This document shows positions 50,976 to 62,700 of a stretch of 64,000 nt of DNA, one piece after another. Source of the stretch: Ptiloglossa arizonensis (Eukaryota > Arthropoda > Insecta > Hymenoptera > Colletidae); assembly GCF_051014685.1 (NCBI RefSeq), contig NW_027479508.1, forward strand, positions 45,529 to 109,528, given 5' to 3'. Position numbers and translations under genes: made by a program. How positions within the stretch are numbered: position 1 is the first letter of the stretch; each line of letters begins with the position of its first letter. The notes under the pieces are model-generated. The model made no database searches. It had not been told where the DNA came from and saw only the letters and a list, made by a program, of their open reading frames with translations.

Positions 50976-53616
50976 TACCGTTGTAATCGGGCGAGTTTCT
51001 ACTTTCAGATGCAATAGGAATTTTTGGGTTAGGTCAATCCGATCACGAGATATGGGTGTTTGAAGCCAAGAAATGGTTGAGATGGCAAAAAATTTTTCGC
51101 AATTCTGCTGCTCCAAACGCTTAGCCAGAATGGCCTAGGGAAAAAATACACATACCGCTGTAATCGGGCGAGTTTCTACTTTCAGATGCAATAGGAATTT
51201 TTGGGTTAGGTCAATCCGTTCGCGAGATATGGGAGTTTGAAGCTAAGAAATGGTTGATAAGACAACAAATTTTTCGCACTTCTGCTGCTCCAAACACTTA
51301 ACCAGAATGGAATAGGGAAAAAATACACATACCGTTGTAATCGGGCGAGTTTCTACTTTCAGATGCAATAGGAGTTTTTGGGTTAGGTCAATCCGTTCGC
51401 GAGATATGGGAGTTTGAAGCCAAGAAATGGTTGAGAAGACAACAAATTTTTCGCACTTCTGCTGCTCCAAACGCTTAACTTGAATGGCCTAGGGAAAAAA
51501 TACACATACCGTTGTAATCGGGCGAGTTTCTACTTTCAGATGCAATAGGAATTTTTGGGTTAGGTCAATCCGTTCGCGAGATATGGGAGTTTGAAGCTAA
51601 GAAATTGTAGAGAAGACAAAAAATTTTTCGCAATTCTGCTTCTCCAAACGCTTAACCAGATTGGGCCATGGAAAAAATACACATACCGTTGTAATCGGGC
51701 GAGTTTCTAATTTCAGGTGAAATAGGAATTTTTGGGTTAGGTCAATCTGTTCGCGAGATATGGGAGTTTGAAGCCAAGAAATGGTTGAGAAGGCAGAAAA
51801 TTTTTCGCAATTCTGCTGCTCCAAACGCTTAACCAGAATGGCCTAGGGAAAAAATACACATACCGTTGTAATCGGGCGAGTTTCTACTTTCAGATGCAAT
51901 AGGAATTTTTGGGTTAGGTCAATCCGTTCGCGAGATATGGGAGTTTGAAGCTAAGAAATGGTTGAGAAGGCAAAAAATTTTTCGCATTTCTGCTGCTCCA
52001 AACACTTAACCAGAATGGCCTAGGAAAAAAATACACATACCGTTGTAATCGGGCGAGTTTCTACTTTCAGATGCAACAGGAATTTTTGGGTTAGGTCAAT
52101 CCGTTCGCGAGATATGGGAGTTTGAAGCCAAGAAATGGTTGAGAAGGCAAAAAATTTTTCGCAATTCTGCTGCTCCAAACGCTTAAACAGAATGGCCTAG
52201 GGAAAAAATACACATACCGTTGTAATCGGGCGACTTTCGACTTTCAGATGCAATAGGAATTTTTGGGTTAGGTCAATCCGTTCGCGAGATATGGGAGTTT
52301 GAAGCCAAGAAATGGTTGAGAAGGCAACATATTTTTCGCAATTCTGCTGCTCCAAACGCTTAACCAGAATGGCCTAGGGAAAAAATACACATACCGTTGT
52401 AATCGGGCGAGTTTCGACTTTCAGATGCAATAGGAATTTTTGGGTTAGGTCAATCCGGTCGCGAGATATGGGAGTTTGAAGCCAAGAAATGGTTGAGAAG
52501 GCAACATATTTTTCGCAATTCTGCTGCTCCAAACGCTTAACCAGAATGGCCTAGGGAGAAAATACACATACCGTTGTAATCGGGCGACATTCTACTTTCA
52601 GATGCAATAGGAATTTTTGGGTTAGGTCAATCCGTTCGCGAGATATGGGAGATTGAAGCCAAGAAATGGTTGAGAAGGCAACAAATTTTTCGCAATTCTG
52701 CTGCTCCAAACGCTTAACCAGAATAGCCTAGGGAAAAAATACACATACCGTTGTAATCGGGCGAGTTTCTACTTTCAGATGCAACAGGAATTTTTGGGTT
52801 AGGTCAATCCGTTCGCGAGATATGGGAGTTTGAAGCCAAGAAATGGTTGAGAAGGCAAAAAATTTTTCGCATTTCTGCTGCTCCAAACGCTTAACCAGAA
52901 TGGCCTAGGGAAAAAATACACATACCGTTGTAATCGGGCGAGTTTCTACTTTCAGATGCAATAGGAATTTTTGGGTTAGGTCAATCCGTTCGCGAGATAT
53001 GGGAGTTTGAAGCCAAGAAATGGTTGAGAAGGCAAACAATTTTTCGCAATTCTGCTGCACCAAACGCTTAACCAGAATGGCCTAGGGAAAAAATACACAT
53101 ACCGTTGTAATCGGGCGAGATTCTGCTTTCAGATGCAATAGGAATTTTTGGGTTAGGTCAATCCGTTCGCGAGATATGGGAGTTTGAAGCCAAGAAATGG
53201 TTGAGAAGGCAAAAAATTTTTCGCAATTCTGCTGCTCCAAACGCTTAAACAGAATGGCCTAGGGAAAAAATACACATACCGTTGTAATCGGGCGAGTTTC
53301 GACTTTCAGATGCAATAGGAATTTTTGGGTTAGGTCAATCCGTTCGCGAGATATGGGAGATTGAAGCCAAGAAATGGTTGAGAAGGCAACAAATTTTTCG
53401 CAATTCTGCTGCTCCAAACGCTTAACCAGAATGGCCTAGGGAAAAAATACACATACCGTTGTAATCGGGCGAGTTTCTACTTTCAGATGCTACAGGAATT
53501 TTTGGGTTAGGTCAATCCGTTCGCGAGATATGGGAGTTTGAAGCCAAGAAATGGTTGAGAAGGCAAAAAATTTTTCGCATTTCTGCTGCTCCAAACGCTT
53601 AACCAGAATGGCCTAA

Positions 53617-55151
53617 GGAAAAAATACACATACCGTTGTAATCGGGCGAGTTTCTACTTTCAGATGCAATAGGAATTTTTGGGTTAGGTCAATCCGTTCG
53701 CGAGATATGGGAGTTTGAAGCCAAGAAATGGTTGAGAAGGCAAAAAATTTTTCGCAATTCTGCTGCTCCAAACGCTTAAACAGAATGGCCAAGGGAAAAA
53801 ATACACATACCGCTGTAATCGGGCGAGGTTCTACTTTCAGATGCAATTGGAATTTTTGGGTTAGGTCAATCCGTTCGCGACATATGGGAGTTTGAAGCCA
53901 AGAAATGGTTGAGAAGGCAAAAAATTTTTCGCAATTCTGCTGCTCCAAACGCTTAACCAGAATGGCCTAAGGAAAAAATACACATACCGTTGTAATCGGG
54001 CGAGTTTCTACTTTCAGATGCAATAGGAATTTTTGGGTTAGGTCAATCCGTTCGCGAGATATGGGAGTTTGAAGCTAAGAAATGGTTGAGAAGGCAGAAA
54101 ATTTTTCGCAATTCTGCTGCTCCAAACGCTTAACCAGAATGGCCTAGGGAAAAAATACACATACCGTTGTAATCGGGCGAGTTTCTACTTTCAAATGCAA
54201 TAGGACGCTTTGGGTTAGGTCAATCCGTTCGCGAGATATGGGAGTTTGAAGACAAGAAATGGTTGAGAAGGCAAAAAATTTTTCGCAATTCTTCTGCTCC
54301 AAACTCTTAACCAGAATGGCCTAGGGAAAAAATACACATACCGTTGTAATCGGGCGAGTTTCTACTTTCAGATGCAATAGGAATTTTTGGGTTATGTCAA
54401 TCCGTTCGCGAGATATGGGAGTTTGAAGCCAAGAAATGGTTGAGAAGGCAAAAAATTTTTCGCAATTCTGCTGCTCCAAACGCTTAACCAGAATGGCCTA
54501 GGGAAAAAATACACATACCGTTGTAATCGGGCGAGTTTCTACTTTCAAATGCAATAGGACGTTTTGGGTTAGGTCAATCCGTTCGCGAGATATGGGAGTT
54601 TGAAGCCAAGAAATGGTTGAGAAGGCAAAAAATTTTTCGCATTTCTGCTGCTCCAAACGCTTAACCAGAATGGCCTAGGGAAAAAATACACATACCGTTG
54701 TAATCGGGCGAGTTTCTACTTTCAGATGCAATAGGAATTTTTGGGTTAGGTCAATCCGTTCGCGAGATATGGGAGTTTGAAGCCAAGAAATGGTTGAGAA
54801 GGCAAAAAATTTTTCGCAATTCTGCTGCTCCAAACGCTTAAACAGAATGGCCAAGGGAAAAAATACACATACCGCTGTAATCGGGCGAGGTTCTACTTTC
54901 AGATGCAATTGGAATTTTTGGGTTAGGTCAATCCGTTCGCGACATATGGGAGTTTGAAGCCAAGAAATGGTTGAGAAGGCAAAAAATTTTTCGCAATTCT
55001 GCTGCTCCAAACGCTTAACCAGAATGGCCTAAGGAAAAAATACACATACCGTTGTAATCGGGCGAGTTTCTACTTTCAGATGCAATAGGAATTTTTGGGT
55101 TAGGTCAATCCGTTCGCGAGATATGGGAGTTTGAAGCTAAGAAATGGTTGA
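53617..55151 (+). repeat. Internal 473-bp repeat at six-monomer spacing
   Basis: Bases 53617-54089 and 54679-55151 appear identical, offset by 1062 bp. Both contain the ggccaaggg, taccgctg, gcgaggttct, gcaattgg and gcgacatatgg variants. Because ccaaggg removes a minus-strand TAG and the neighbouring gccaag form lacks a second stop, each copy has a 111-codon chance open frame. The pair is carried in both 44-monomer copies (again at 61405-61877 and 62467-62939). Confidence 0.8.
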
Positions 55152-56766
55152 TAAGACAACAAATTTTTCGCACTTCTGCTGCTCCAAACGCTTAACCAGA
55201 ATGGCCTAGGGAAAAAATACACATACCGTTGTAATCGGGCGAGTTTCTACTTTCAGATGCAATAGGACGTTTTGGGTTAGGTCAATCCGTTCGCGAGATA
55301 TGGGAGTTTGAAGCCAAGAAATGGTTGAGAAGACAACAAATTTTTCGCACTTCTGCTGCTCCAAACGCTTAACCAGAATGGCCTAGGGAAGAAATATACA
55401 TACCGTTGTAATCGGGCGAGTTTCTACTTTCAGATGCAATCGGAATTTTTGGGTTAGGTCAATCCGTTCGCGAGATATGGGAGTTTGAAGCTAAGAAATG
55501 GTAGAGAAGACAACAAATTTTTCACACTTCTGCTGCTCCAAACGCTTAACCAGAATGGCCTAGGGAAAAAACACACATACCGTTGTAATCGGGCGAGTTT
55601 CTACTTTCAGATGCAATAGGAATTTTTGGGTTAGGTCAATCCGTTCGCGAGATATGGGAGTTTGAAGCTAAGAAATGGTTGAGATGGCAAAAAATTTTTC
55701 GCAATTCTGCTGCTCCAAACGCTTAGCCAGAATGGCCTAGGGAAAAAATACACATACCGTTGTAATCGGGCGAGTTTCTACTTTCAGGTGCAATAGGAAT
55801 TTTTGGGTTAGGTCAATCCGTTCGCGAGATATGGGAGTTTGAAGCCAAGAAATGGTTGAGAAGGCAAAAAATTTTTCGCAATTCTGCTGCTCCAAACTCT
55901 TAACCAGAATGGCCTAGGGAAAAAATACACATACCGTTGTAATCGGGCGAGTTTCTACTTTCAGATGCAATAGGAATTTTTGGGTTAGGTCAATCCGTTC
56001 GCGAGATGTGGGAGTTTGAAGCTAAGAAATGGTTGAGAAGGCAAAAAATTTTTCGCATTTCTGCTGCTCCAAACGCTTAACCAGAATGGCCTAGGGAAAA
56101 AATACACATACCGTTGTAATCGGGCGAGTTTCTACTTTCAGATGCAACAGGAATTTTTGGGTTAGGTCAATCCGTTCGCGAGATATGGGAGTTTGAAGCT
56201 AAGAAATGGTTGATAAGACAACAAATTTTTCGCACTTCTGCTGCTCCAAACGCTTAACCAGAATGGCCTAGGGAAAAAATACACATACCGTTGTAATCGG
56301 GCGAGTTTCTACTTTCAGATGCAATAGGAGTTTTTGGGTTAGGTCAATCCGTTCGCGAGATATGGGAGTTTGAAGCCAAGAAATGGTTGAGAAGACAACA
56401 AATTTTTCGCACTTCTGCTGCTCCAAACGCTTAACCAGAATGGCCTAGGGAAAAAATACACATACCGTTGTAATCGGGCGAGTTTCTACTTTCAGATGCA
56501 ATAGGAATTTTTGGGTTAGGTCAATCCGTTCGCGAGATATGGGAGTTTGAAGCCAAGAAATGGTTGAGAAGGCAAACAATTTTTCGCAATTCTGCTGCAC
56601 CAAACGCTTAACCAGAATGGCCTAGGGAAAAAATACACATACCGTTGTAATCGGGCGAGATTCTGCTTTCAGATGCAATAGGAATTTTTGGGTTAGGTCA
56701 ATCCGTTCGCGAGATATGGGAGTTTGAAGCCAAGAAATGGTTGAGAACGCAAAAAATTTTTCGCAA

Positions 56767-59700
56767 TTCTGCTGCTCCAAACGCTTAACCAGAATGGCCT
56801 AGGGAAAAAATACACATACCGTTGTAATCGGGCGAGTTTCTACTTTCAGATGCAATAGGAATTTTCGGGTTAGGTCAATCCGGTCGCGAGATATGGGAGT
56901 TTGAAGCCAAGAAATGGTTGAGAAGGCAACATATTTTTCGCAATTCTGCTGCTCCAAACGCTTAACCAGAATGGCCTAGGGAAAAAATACACATACCGTT
57001 GTAATCGGGCGACATTCTACTTTCAGATGCAATAGGAATTTTTGGGTTAGGTCAATCCGTTCGCGAGATATGGGAGATTGAAGCCAAGAAATGGTTGAGA
57101 AGGCAACAAATTTTTCGCAATTCTGCTGCTCCAAACGCTTAACCAGAATGGCCTAGGGAAAAAATACACATACCGTTGTAATCGGGCGAGTTTCTACTTT
57201 CAAATGCAATAGGACGTTTTGGGTTAGGTCAATCCGTTCGCGAGATATGGGAGTTTGAAGACAAGAAATGGTTGAGAAGGCAAAAAATTTTTCGCAATTC
57301 TGCTGCTCCAAACTCTTAACCAGAATGGCCTAGGGAAAAAATACACATACCGTTGTAATCTGGCGAGTTTCTACTTTCAGATGCAATAGGAATTTTTGGG
57401 TTAGGTCAATCCGTTCACGAGATATGGGAGTTTGAAGCCAAGAAATGGTTGAGATGGCAAAAAATTTTTCGCAATTCTGCTGCTCCAAACGCTTAGCCAG
57501 AATGGCCTAGGGAAAAAATACACATACCGTTGTAATCGGGCGAGTTTCTACTTTCAGATGAAATAGGAATTTTTGGGTTAGGTCAATCCGTTCGCGAGAT
57601 ATGGGAGTTTGAAGCTAAGAAATGGTTGATAAGACAACAAATTTTTCGCACTTCTGCTGCTCCAAACGCTTAACCAGAATGGCCTAGGGAAAAAATACAC
57701 ATACCGTTGTAATCGGGCGAGTTTCTACTTTCAGATGCAATAGGACGTTTTGGGTTAGGTCAATCCGTTCGCGAGATATGGGAGTTTGAAGCCAAGAAAT
57801 GGTTGAGAAGACAACAAATTTTTCGCACTTCTGCTGCTCCAAACGCTTAACCAGAATGGCCTAGGGAAGAAATACACATACCGTTGTAATCGGGCGAGTT
57901 TCTACTTTCAGATGCAATAGGAATTTTTGGGTTAGGTCAATCCGTTCGCGAGATATGGGAGTTTGAAGCTAAGAAATGGTAGAGAAGACAACAAATTTTT
58001 CGCACTTCTGCTGCTCCAAACGCTTAACCAGAATGGCCTAGGGAAAAAATATACATACCGTTGTAATCGGGCGAGTTTCTACTTTTAGATGCAATAGGAA
58101 TTTTTGGGTTAGGTCAATCCGTTCGCGAGATATGGGAGTTTGAAGCTAAGAAATGGTAAAGAAGACAACAAATTTTTCGCAATTCTGCTTCTCCAAACGC
58201 TTAACCAGAATGGGCTAGGGAAAAAATACACATACCGTTGTAATCGGGCGAGTTTCTACTTTCAGGTGCAATAGGAATTTTTGGGTTAGGTCAATCCGTT
58301 CGCGAGATATGGGAGTTTGAATCCAAGAAATGGTTGAGAAGGCAAAAAATTTTTCGCAATTCTGCTGCTCCAAACTCTTAACCAGAATGGCCTAGGGAAA
58401 AAATACACATACCGTTTTAATCGGGCGAGTTTCTACTTTCAGATGCAACAGGAATTTTTGGGTTAGGTCAATCCGTTCGCGAGATATGGGAGTTTGAAGC
58501 CAAGAAATGGTTGAGATGGCAACAAATTTTTCGCAATTCTGCTGCTCCAAACGCTTAGCCAGAATGGCCTAGGGAAAAAATACACATACCGTTGTAATCG
58601 GGCGAGTTTCTACTTTCAGATGCAACAGGAATTTTTGGGTTAGGTCAATCCGTTCGCGAGATATGGGAGTTTGAAGCCAAGAAATGGTTGAGATGGCAAC
58701 AAATTTTTCGCAATTCTGCTGCTCCAAACGCTTAGCCAGAATGGCCTAGGGAAAAAATACACATACCGTTGTAATCGGGCGAGTTTCTACTTTCAGATGC
58801 AATAGGAATTTTTGGGTTAGGTCAATCCGATCACGAGATATGGGTGTTTGAAGCCAAGAAATGGTTGAGATGGCAAAAAATTTTTCGCAATTCTGCTGCT
58901 CCAAACGCTTAGCCAGAATGGCCTAGGGAAAAAATACACATACCGCTGTAATCGGGCGAGTTTCTACTTTCAGATGCAATAGGAATTTTTGGGTTAGGTC
59001 AATCCGTTCGCGAGATATGGGAGTTTGAAGCTAAGAAATGGTTGATAAGACAACAAATTTTTCGCACTTCTGCTGCTCCAAACACTTAACCAGAATGGAA
59101 TAGGGAAAAAATACACATACCGTTGTAATCGGGCGAGTTTCTACTTTCAGATGCAATAGGAGTTTTTGGGTTAGGTCAATCCGTTCGCGAGATATGGGAG
59201 TTTGAAGCCAAGAAATGGTTGAGAAGACAACAAATTTTTCGCACTTCTGCTGCTCCAAACGCTTAACTTGAATGGCCTAGGGAAAAAATACACATACCGT
59301 TGTAATCGGGCGAGTTTCTACTTTCAGATGCAATAGGAATTTTTGGGTTAGGTCAATCCGTTCGCGAGATATGGGAGTTTGAAGCTAAGAAATTGTAGAG
59401 AAGACAAAAAATTTTTCGCAATTCTGCTTCTCCAAACGCTTAACCAGATTGGGCCATGGAAAAAATACACATACCGTTGTAATCGGGCGAGTTTCTAATT
59501 TCAGGTGAAATAGGAATTTTTGGGTTAGGTCAATCTGTTCGCGAGATATGGGAGTTTGAAGCCAAGAAATGGTTGAGAAGGCAGAAAATTTTTCGCAATT
59601 CTGCTGCTCCAAACGCTTAACCAGAATGGCCTAGGGAAAAAATACACATACCGTTGTAATCGGGCGAGTTTCTACTTTCAGATGCAATAGGAATTTTTGG

Positions 59701-62700
59701 GTTAGGTCAATCCGTTCGCGAGATATGGGAGTTTGAAGCTAAGAAATGGTTGAGAAGGCAAAAAATTTTTCGCATTTCTGCTGCTCCAAACACTTAACCA
59801 GAATGGCCTAGGAAAAAAATACACATACCGTTGTAATCGGGCGAGTTTCTACTTTCAGATGCAACAGGAATTTTTGGGTTAGGTCAATCCGTTCGCGAGA
59901 TATGGGAGTTTGAAGCCAAGAAATGGTTGAGAAGGCAAAAAATTTTTCGCAATTCTGCTGCTCCAAACGCTTAAACAGAATGGCCTAGGGAAAAAATACA
60001 CATACCGTTGTAATCGGGCGACTTTCGACTTTCAGATGCAATAGGAATTTTTGGGTTAGGTCAATCCGTTCGCGAGATATGGGAGTTTGAAGCCAAGAAA
60101 TGGTTGAGAAGGCAACATATTTTTCGCAATTCTGCTGCTCCAAACGCTTAACCAGAATGGCCTAGGGAAAAAATACACATACCGTTGTAATCGGGCGAGT
60201 TTCGACTTTCAGATGCAATAGGAATTTTTGGGTTAGGTCAATCCGGTCGCGAGATATGGGAGTTTGAAGCCAAGAAATGGTTGAGAAGGCAACATATTTT
60301 TCGCAATTCTGCTGCTCCAAACGCTTAACCAGAATGGCCTAGGGAGAAAATACACATACCGTTGTAATCGGGCGACATTCTACTTTCAGATGCAATAGGA
60401 ATTTTTGGGTTAGGTCAATCCGTTCGCGAGATATGGGAGATTGAAGCCAAGAAATGGTTGAGAAGGCAACAAATTTTTCGCAATTCTGCTGCTCCAAACG
60501 CTTAACCAGAATAGCCTAGGGAAAAAATACACATACCGTTGTAATCGGGCGAGTTTCTACTTTCAGATGCAACAGGAATTTTTGGGTTAGGTCAATCCGT
60601 TCGCGAGATATGGGAGTTTGAAGCCAAGAAATGGTTGAGAAGGCAAAAAATTTTTCGCATTTCTGCTGCTCCAAACGCTTAACCAGAATGGCCTAGGGAA
60701 AAAATACACATACCGTTGTAATCGGGCGAGTTTCTACTTTCAGATGCAATAGGAATTTTTGGGTTAGGTCAATCCGTTCGCGAGATATGGGAGTTTGAAG
60801 CCAAGAAATGGTTGAGAAGGCAAACAATTTTTCGCAATTCTGCTGCACCAAACGCTTAACCAGAATGGCCTAGGGAAAAAATACACATACCGTTGTAATC
60901 GGGCGAGATTCTGCTTTCAGATGCAATAGGAATTTTTGGGTTAGGTCAATCCGTTCGCGAGATATGGGAGTTTGAAGCCAAGAAATGGTTGAGAAGGCAA
61001 AAAATTTTTCGCAATTCTGCTGCTCCAAACGCTTAAACAGAATGGCCTAGGGAAAAAATACACATACCGTTGTAATCGGGCGAGTTTCGACTTTCAGATG
61101 CAATAGGAATTTTTGGGTTAGGTCAATCCGTTCGCGAGATATGGGAGATTGAAGCCAAGAAATGGTTGAGAAGGCAACAAATTTTTCGCAATTCTGCTGC
61201 TCCAAACGCTTAACCAGAATGGCCTAGGGAAAAAATACACATACCGTTGTAATCGGGCGAGTTTCTACTTTCAGATGCTACAGGAATTTTTGGGTTAGGT
61301 CAATCCGTTCGCGAGATATGGGAGTTTGAAGCCAAGAAATGGTTGAGAAGGCAAAAAATTTTTCGCATTTCTGCTGCTCCAAACGCTTAACCAGAATGGC
61401 CTAAGGAAAAAATACACATACCGTTGTAATCGGGCGAGTTTCTACTTTCAGATGCAATAGGAATTTTTGGGTTAGGTCAATCCGTTCGCGAGATATGGGA
61501 GTTTGAAGCCAAGAAATGGTTGAGAAGGCAAAAAATTTTTCGCAATTCTGCTGCTCCAAACGCTTAAACAGAATGGCCAAGGGAAAAAATACACATACCG
61601 CTGTAATCGGGCGAGGTTCTACTTTCAGATGCAATTGGAATTTTTGGGTTAGGTCAATCCGTTCGCGACATATGGGAGTTTGAAGCCAAGAAATGGTTGA
61701 GAAGGCAAAAAATTTTTCGCAATTCTGCTGCTCCAAACGCTTAACCAGAATGGCCTAAGGAAAAAATACACATACCGTTGTAATCGGGCGAGTTTCTACT
61801 TTCAGATGCAATAGGAATTTTTGGGTTAGGTCAATCCGTTCGCGAGATATGGGAGTTTGAAGCTAAGAAATGGTTGAGAAGGCAGAAAATTTTTCGCAAT
61901 TCTGCTGCTCCAAACGCTTAACCAGAATGGCCTAGGGAAAAAATACACATACCGTTGTAATCGGGCGAGTTTCTACTTTCAAATGCAATAGGACGCTTTG
62001 GGTTAGGTCAATCCGTTCGCGAGATATGGGAGTTTGAAGACAAGAAATGGTTGAGAAGGCAAAAAATTTTTCGCAATTCTTCTGCTCCAAACTCTTAACC
62101 AGAATGGCCTAGGGAAAAAATACACATACCGTTGTAATCGGGCGAGTTTCTACTTTCAGATGCAATAGGAATTTTTGGGTTATGTCAATCCGTTCGCGAG
62201 ATATGGGAGTTTGAAGCCAAGAAATGGTTGAGAAGGCAAAAAATTTTTCGCAATTCTGCTGCTCCAAACGCTTAACCAGAATGGCCTAGGGAAAAAATAC
62301 ACATACCGTTGTAATCGGGCGAGTTTCTACTTTCAAATGCAATAGGACGTTTTGGGTTAGGTCAATCCGTTCGCGAGATATGGGAGTTTGAAGCCAAGAA
62401 ATGGTTGAGAAGGCAAAAAATTTTTCGCATTTCTGCTGCTCCAAACGCTTAACCAGAATGGCCTAGGGAAAAAATACACATACCGTTGTAATCGGGCGAG
62501 TTTCTACTTTCAGATGCAATAGGAATTTTTGGGTTAGGTCAATCCGTTCGCGAGATATGGGAGTTTGAAGCCAAGAAATGGTTGAGAAGGCAAAAAATTT
62601 TTCGCAATTCTGCTGCTCCAAACGCTTAAACAGAATGGCCAAGGGAAAAAATACACATACCGCTGTAATCGGGCGAGGTTCTACTTTCAGATGCAATTGG

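Larger units (their letters stand above)
48979..56766 (+). repeat. 44-monomer HOR unit, copy A (7,788 bp)
   Basis: This block is repeated from 56767 onward at an offset of 7788 bp (44 x 177). Matching rare markers include attttcggg with ccggtcgcg (49071 and 56859), gaatggaatagg, gctacagg, gttatgtcaatcc and gggccatgg (51665 and 59453). The left edge is set by the last mismatch before the match starts, at 48978 (cgcactt) against 56766 (cgcaatt). Reading both copies side by side I noticed one mismatch, attgttg at 50013 versus atggttg at 57801. Confidence 0.88.
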
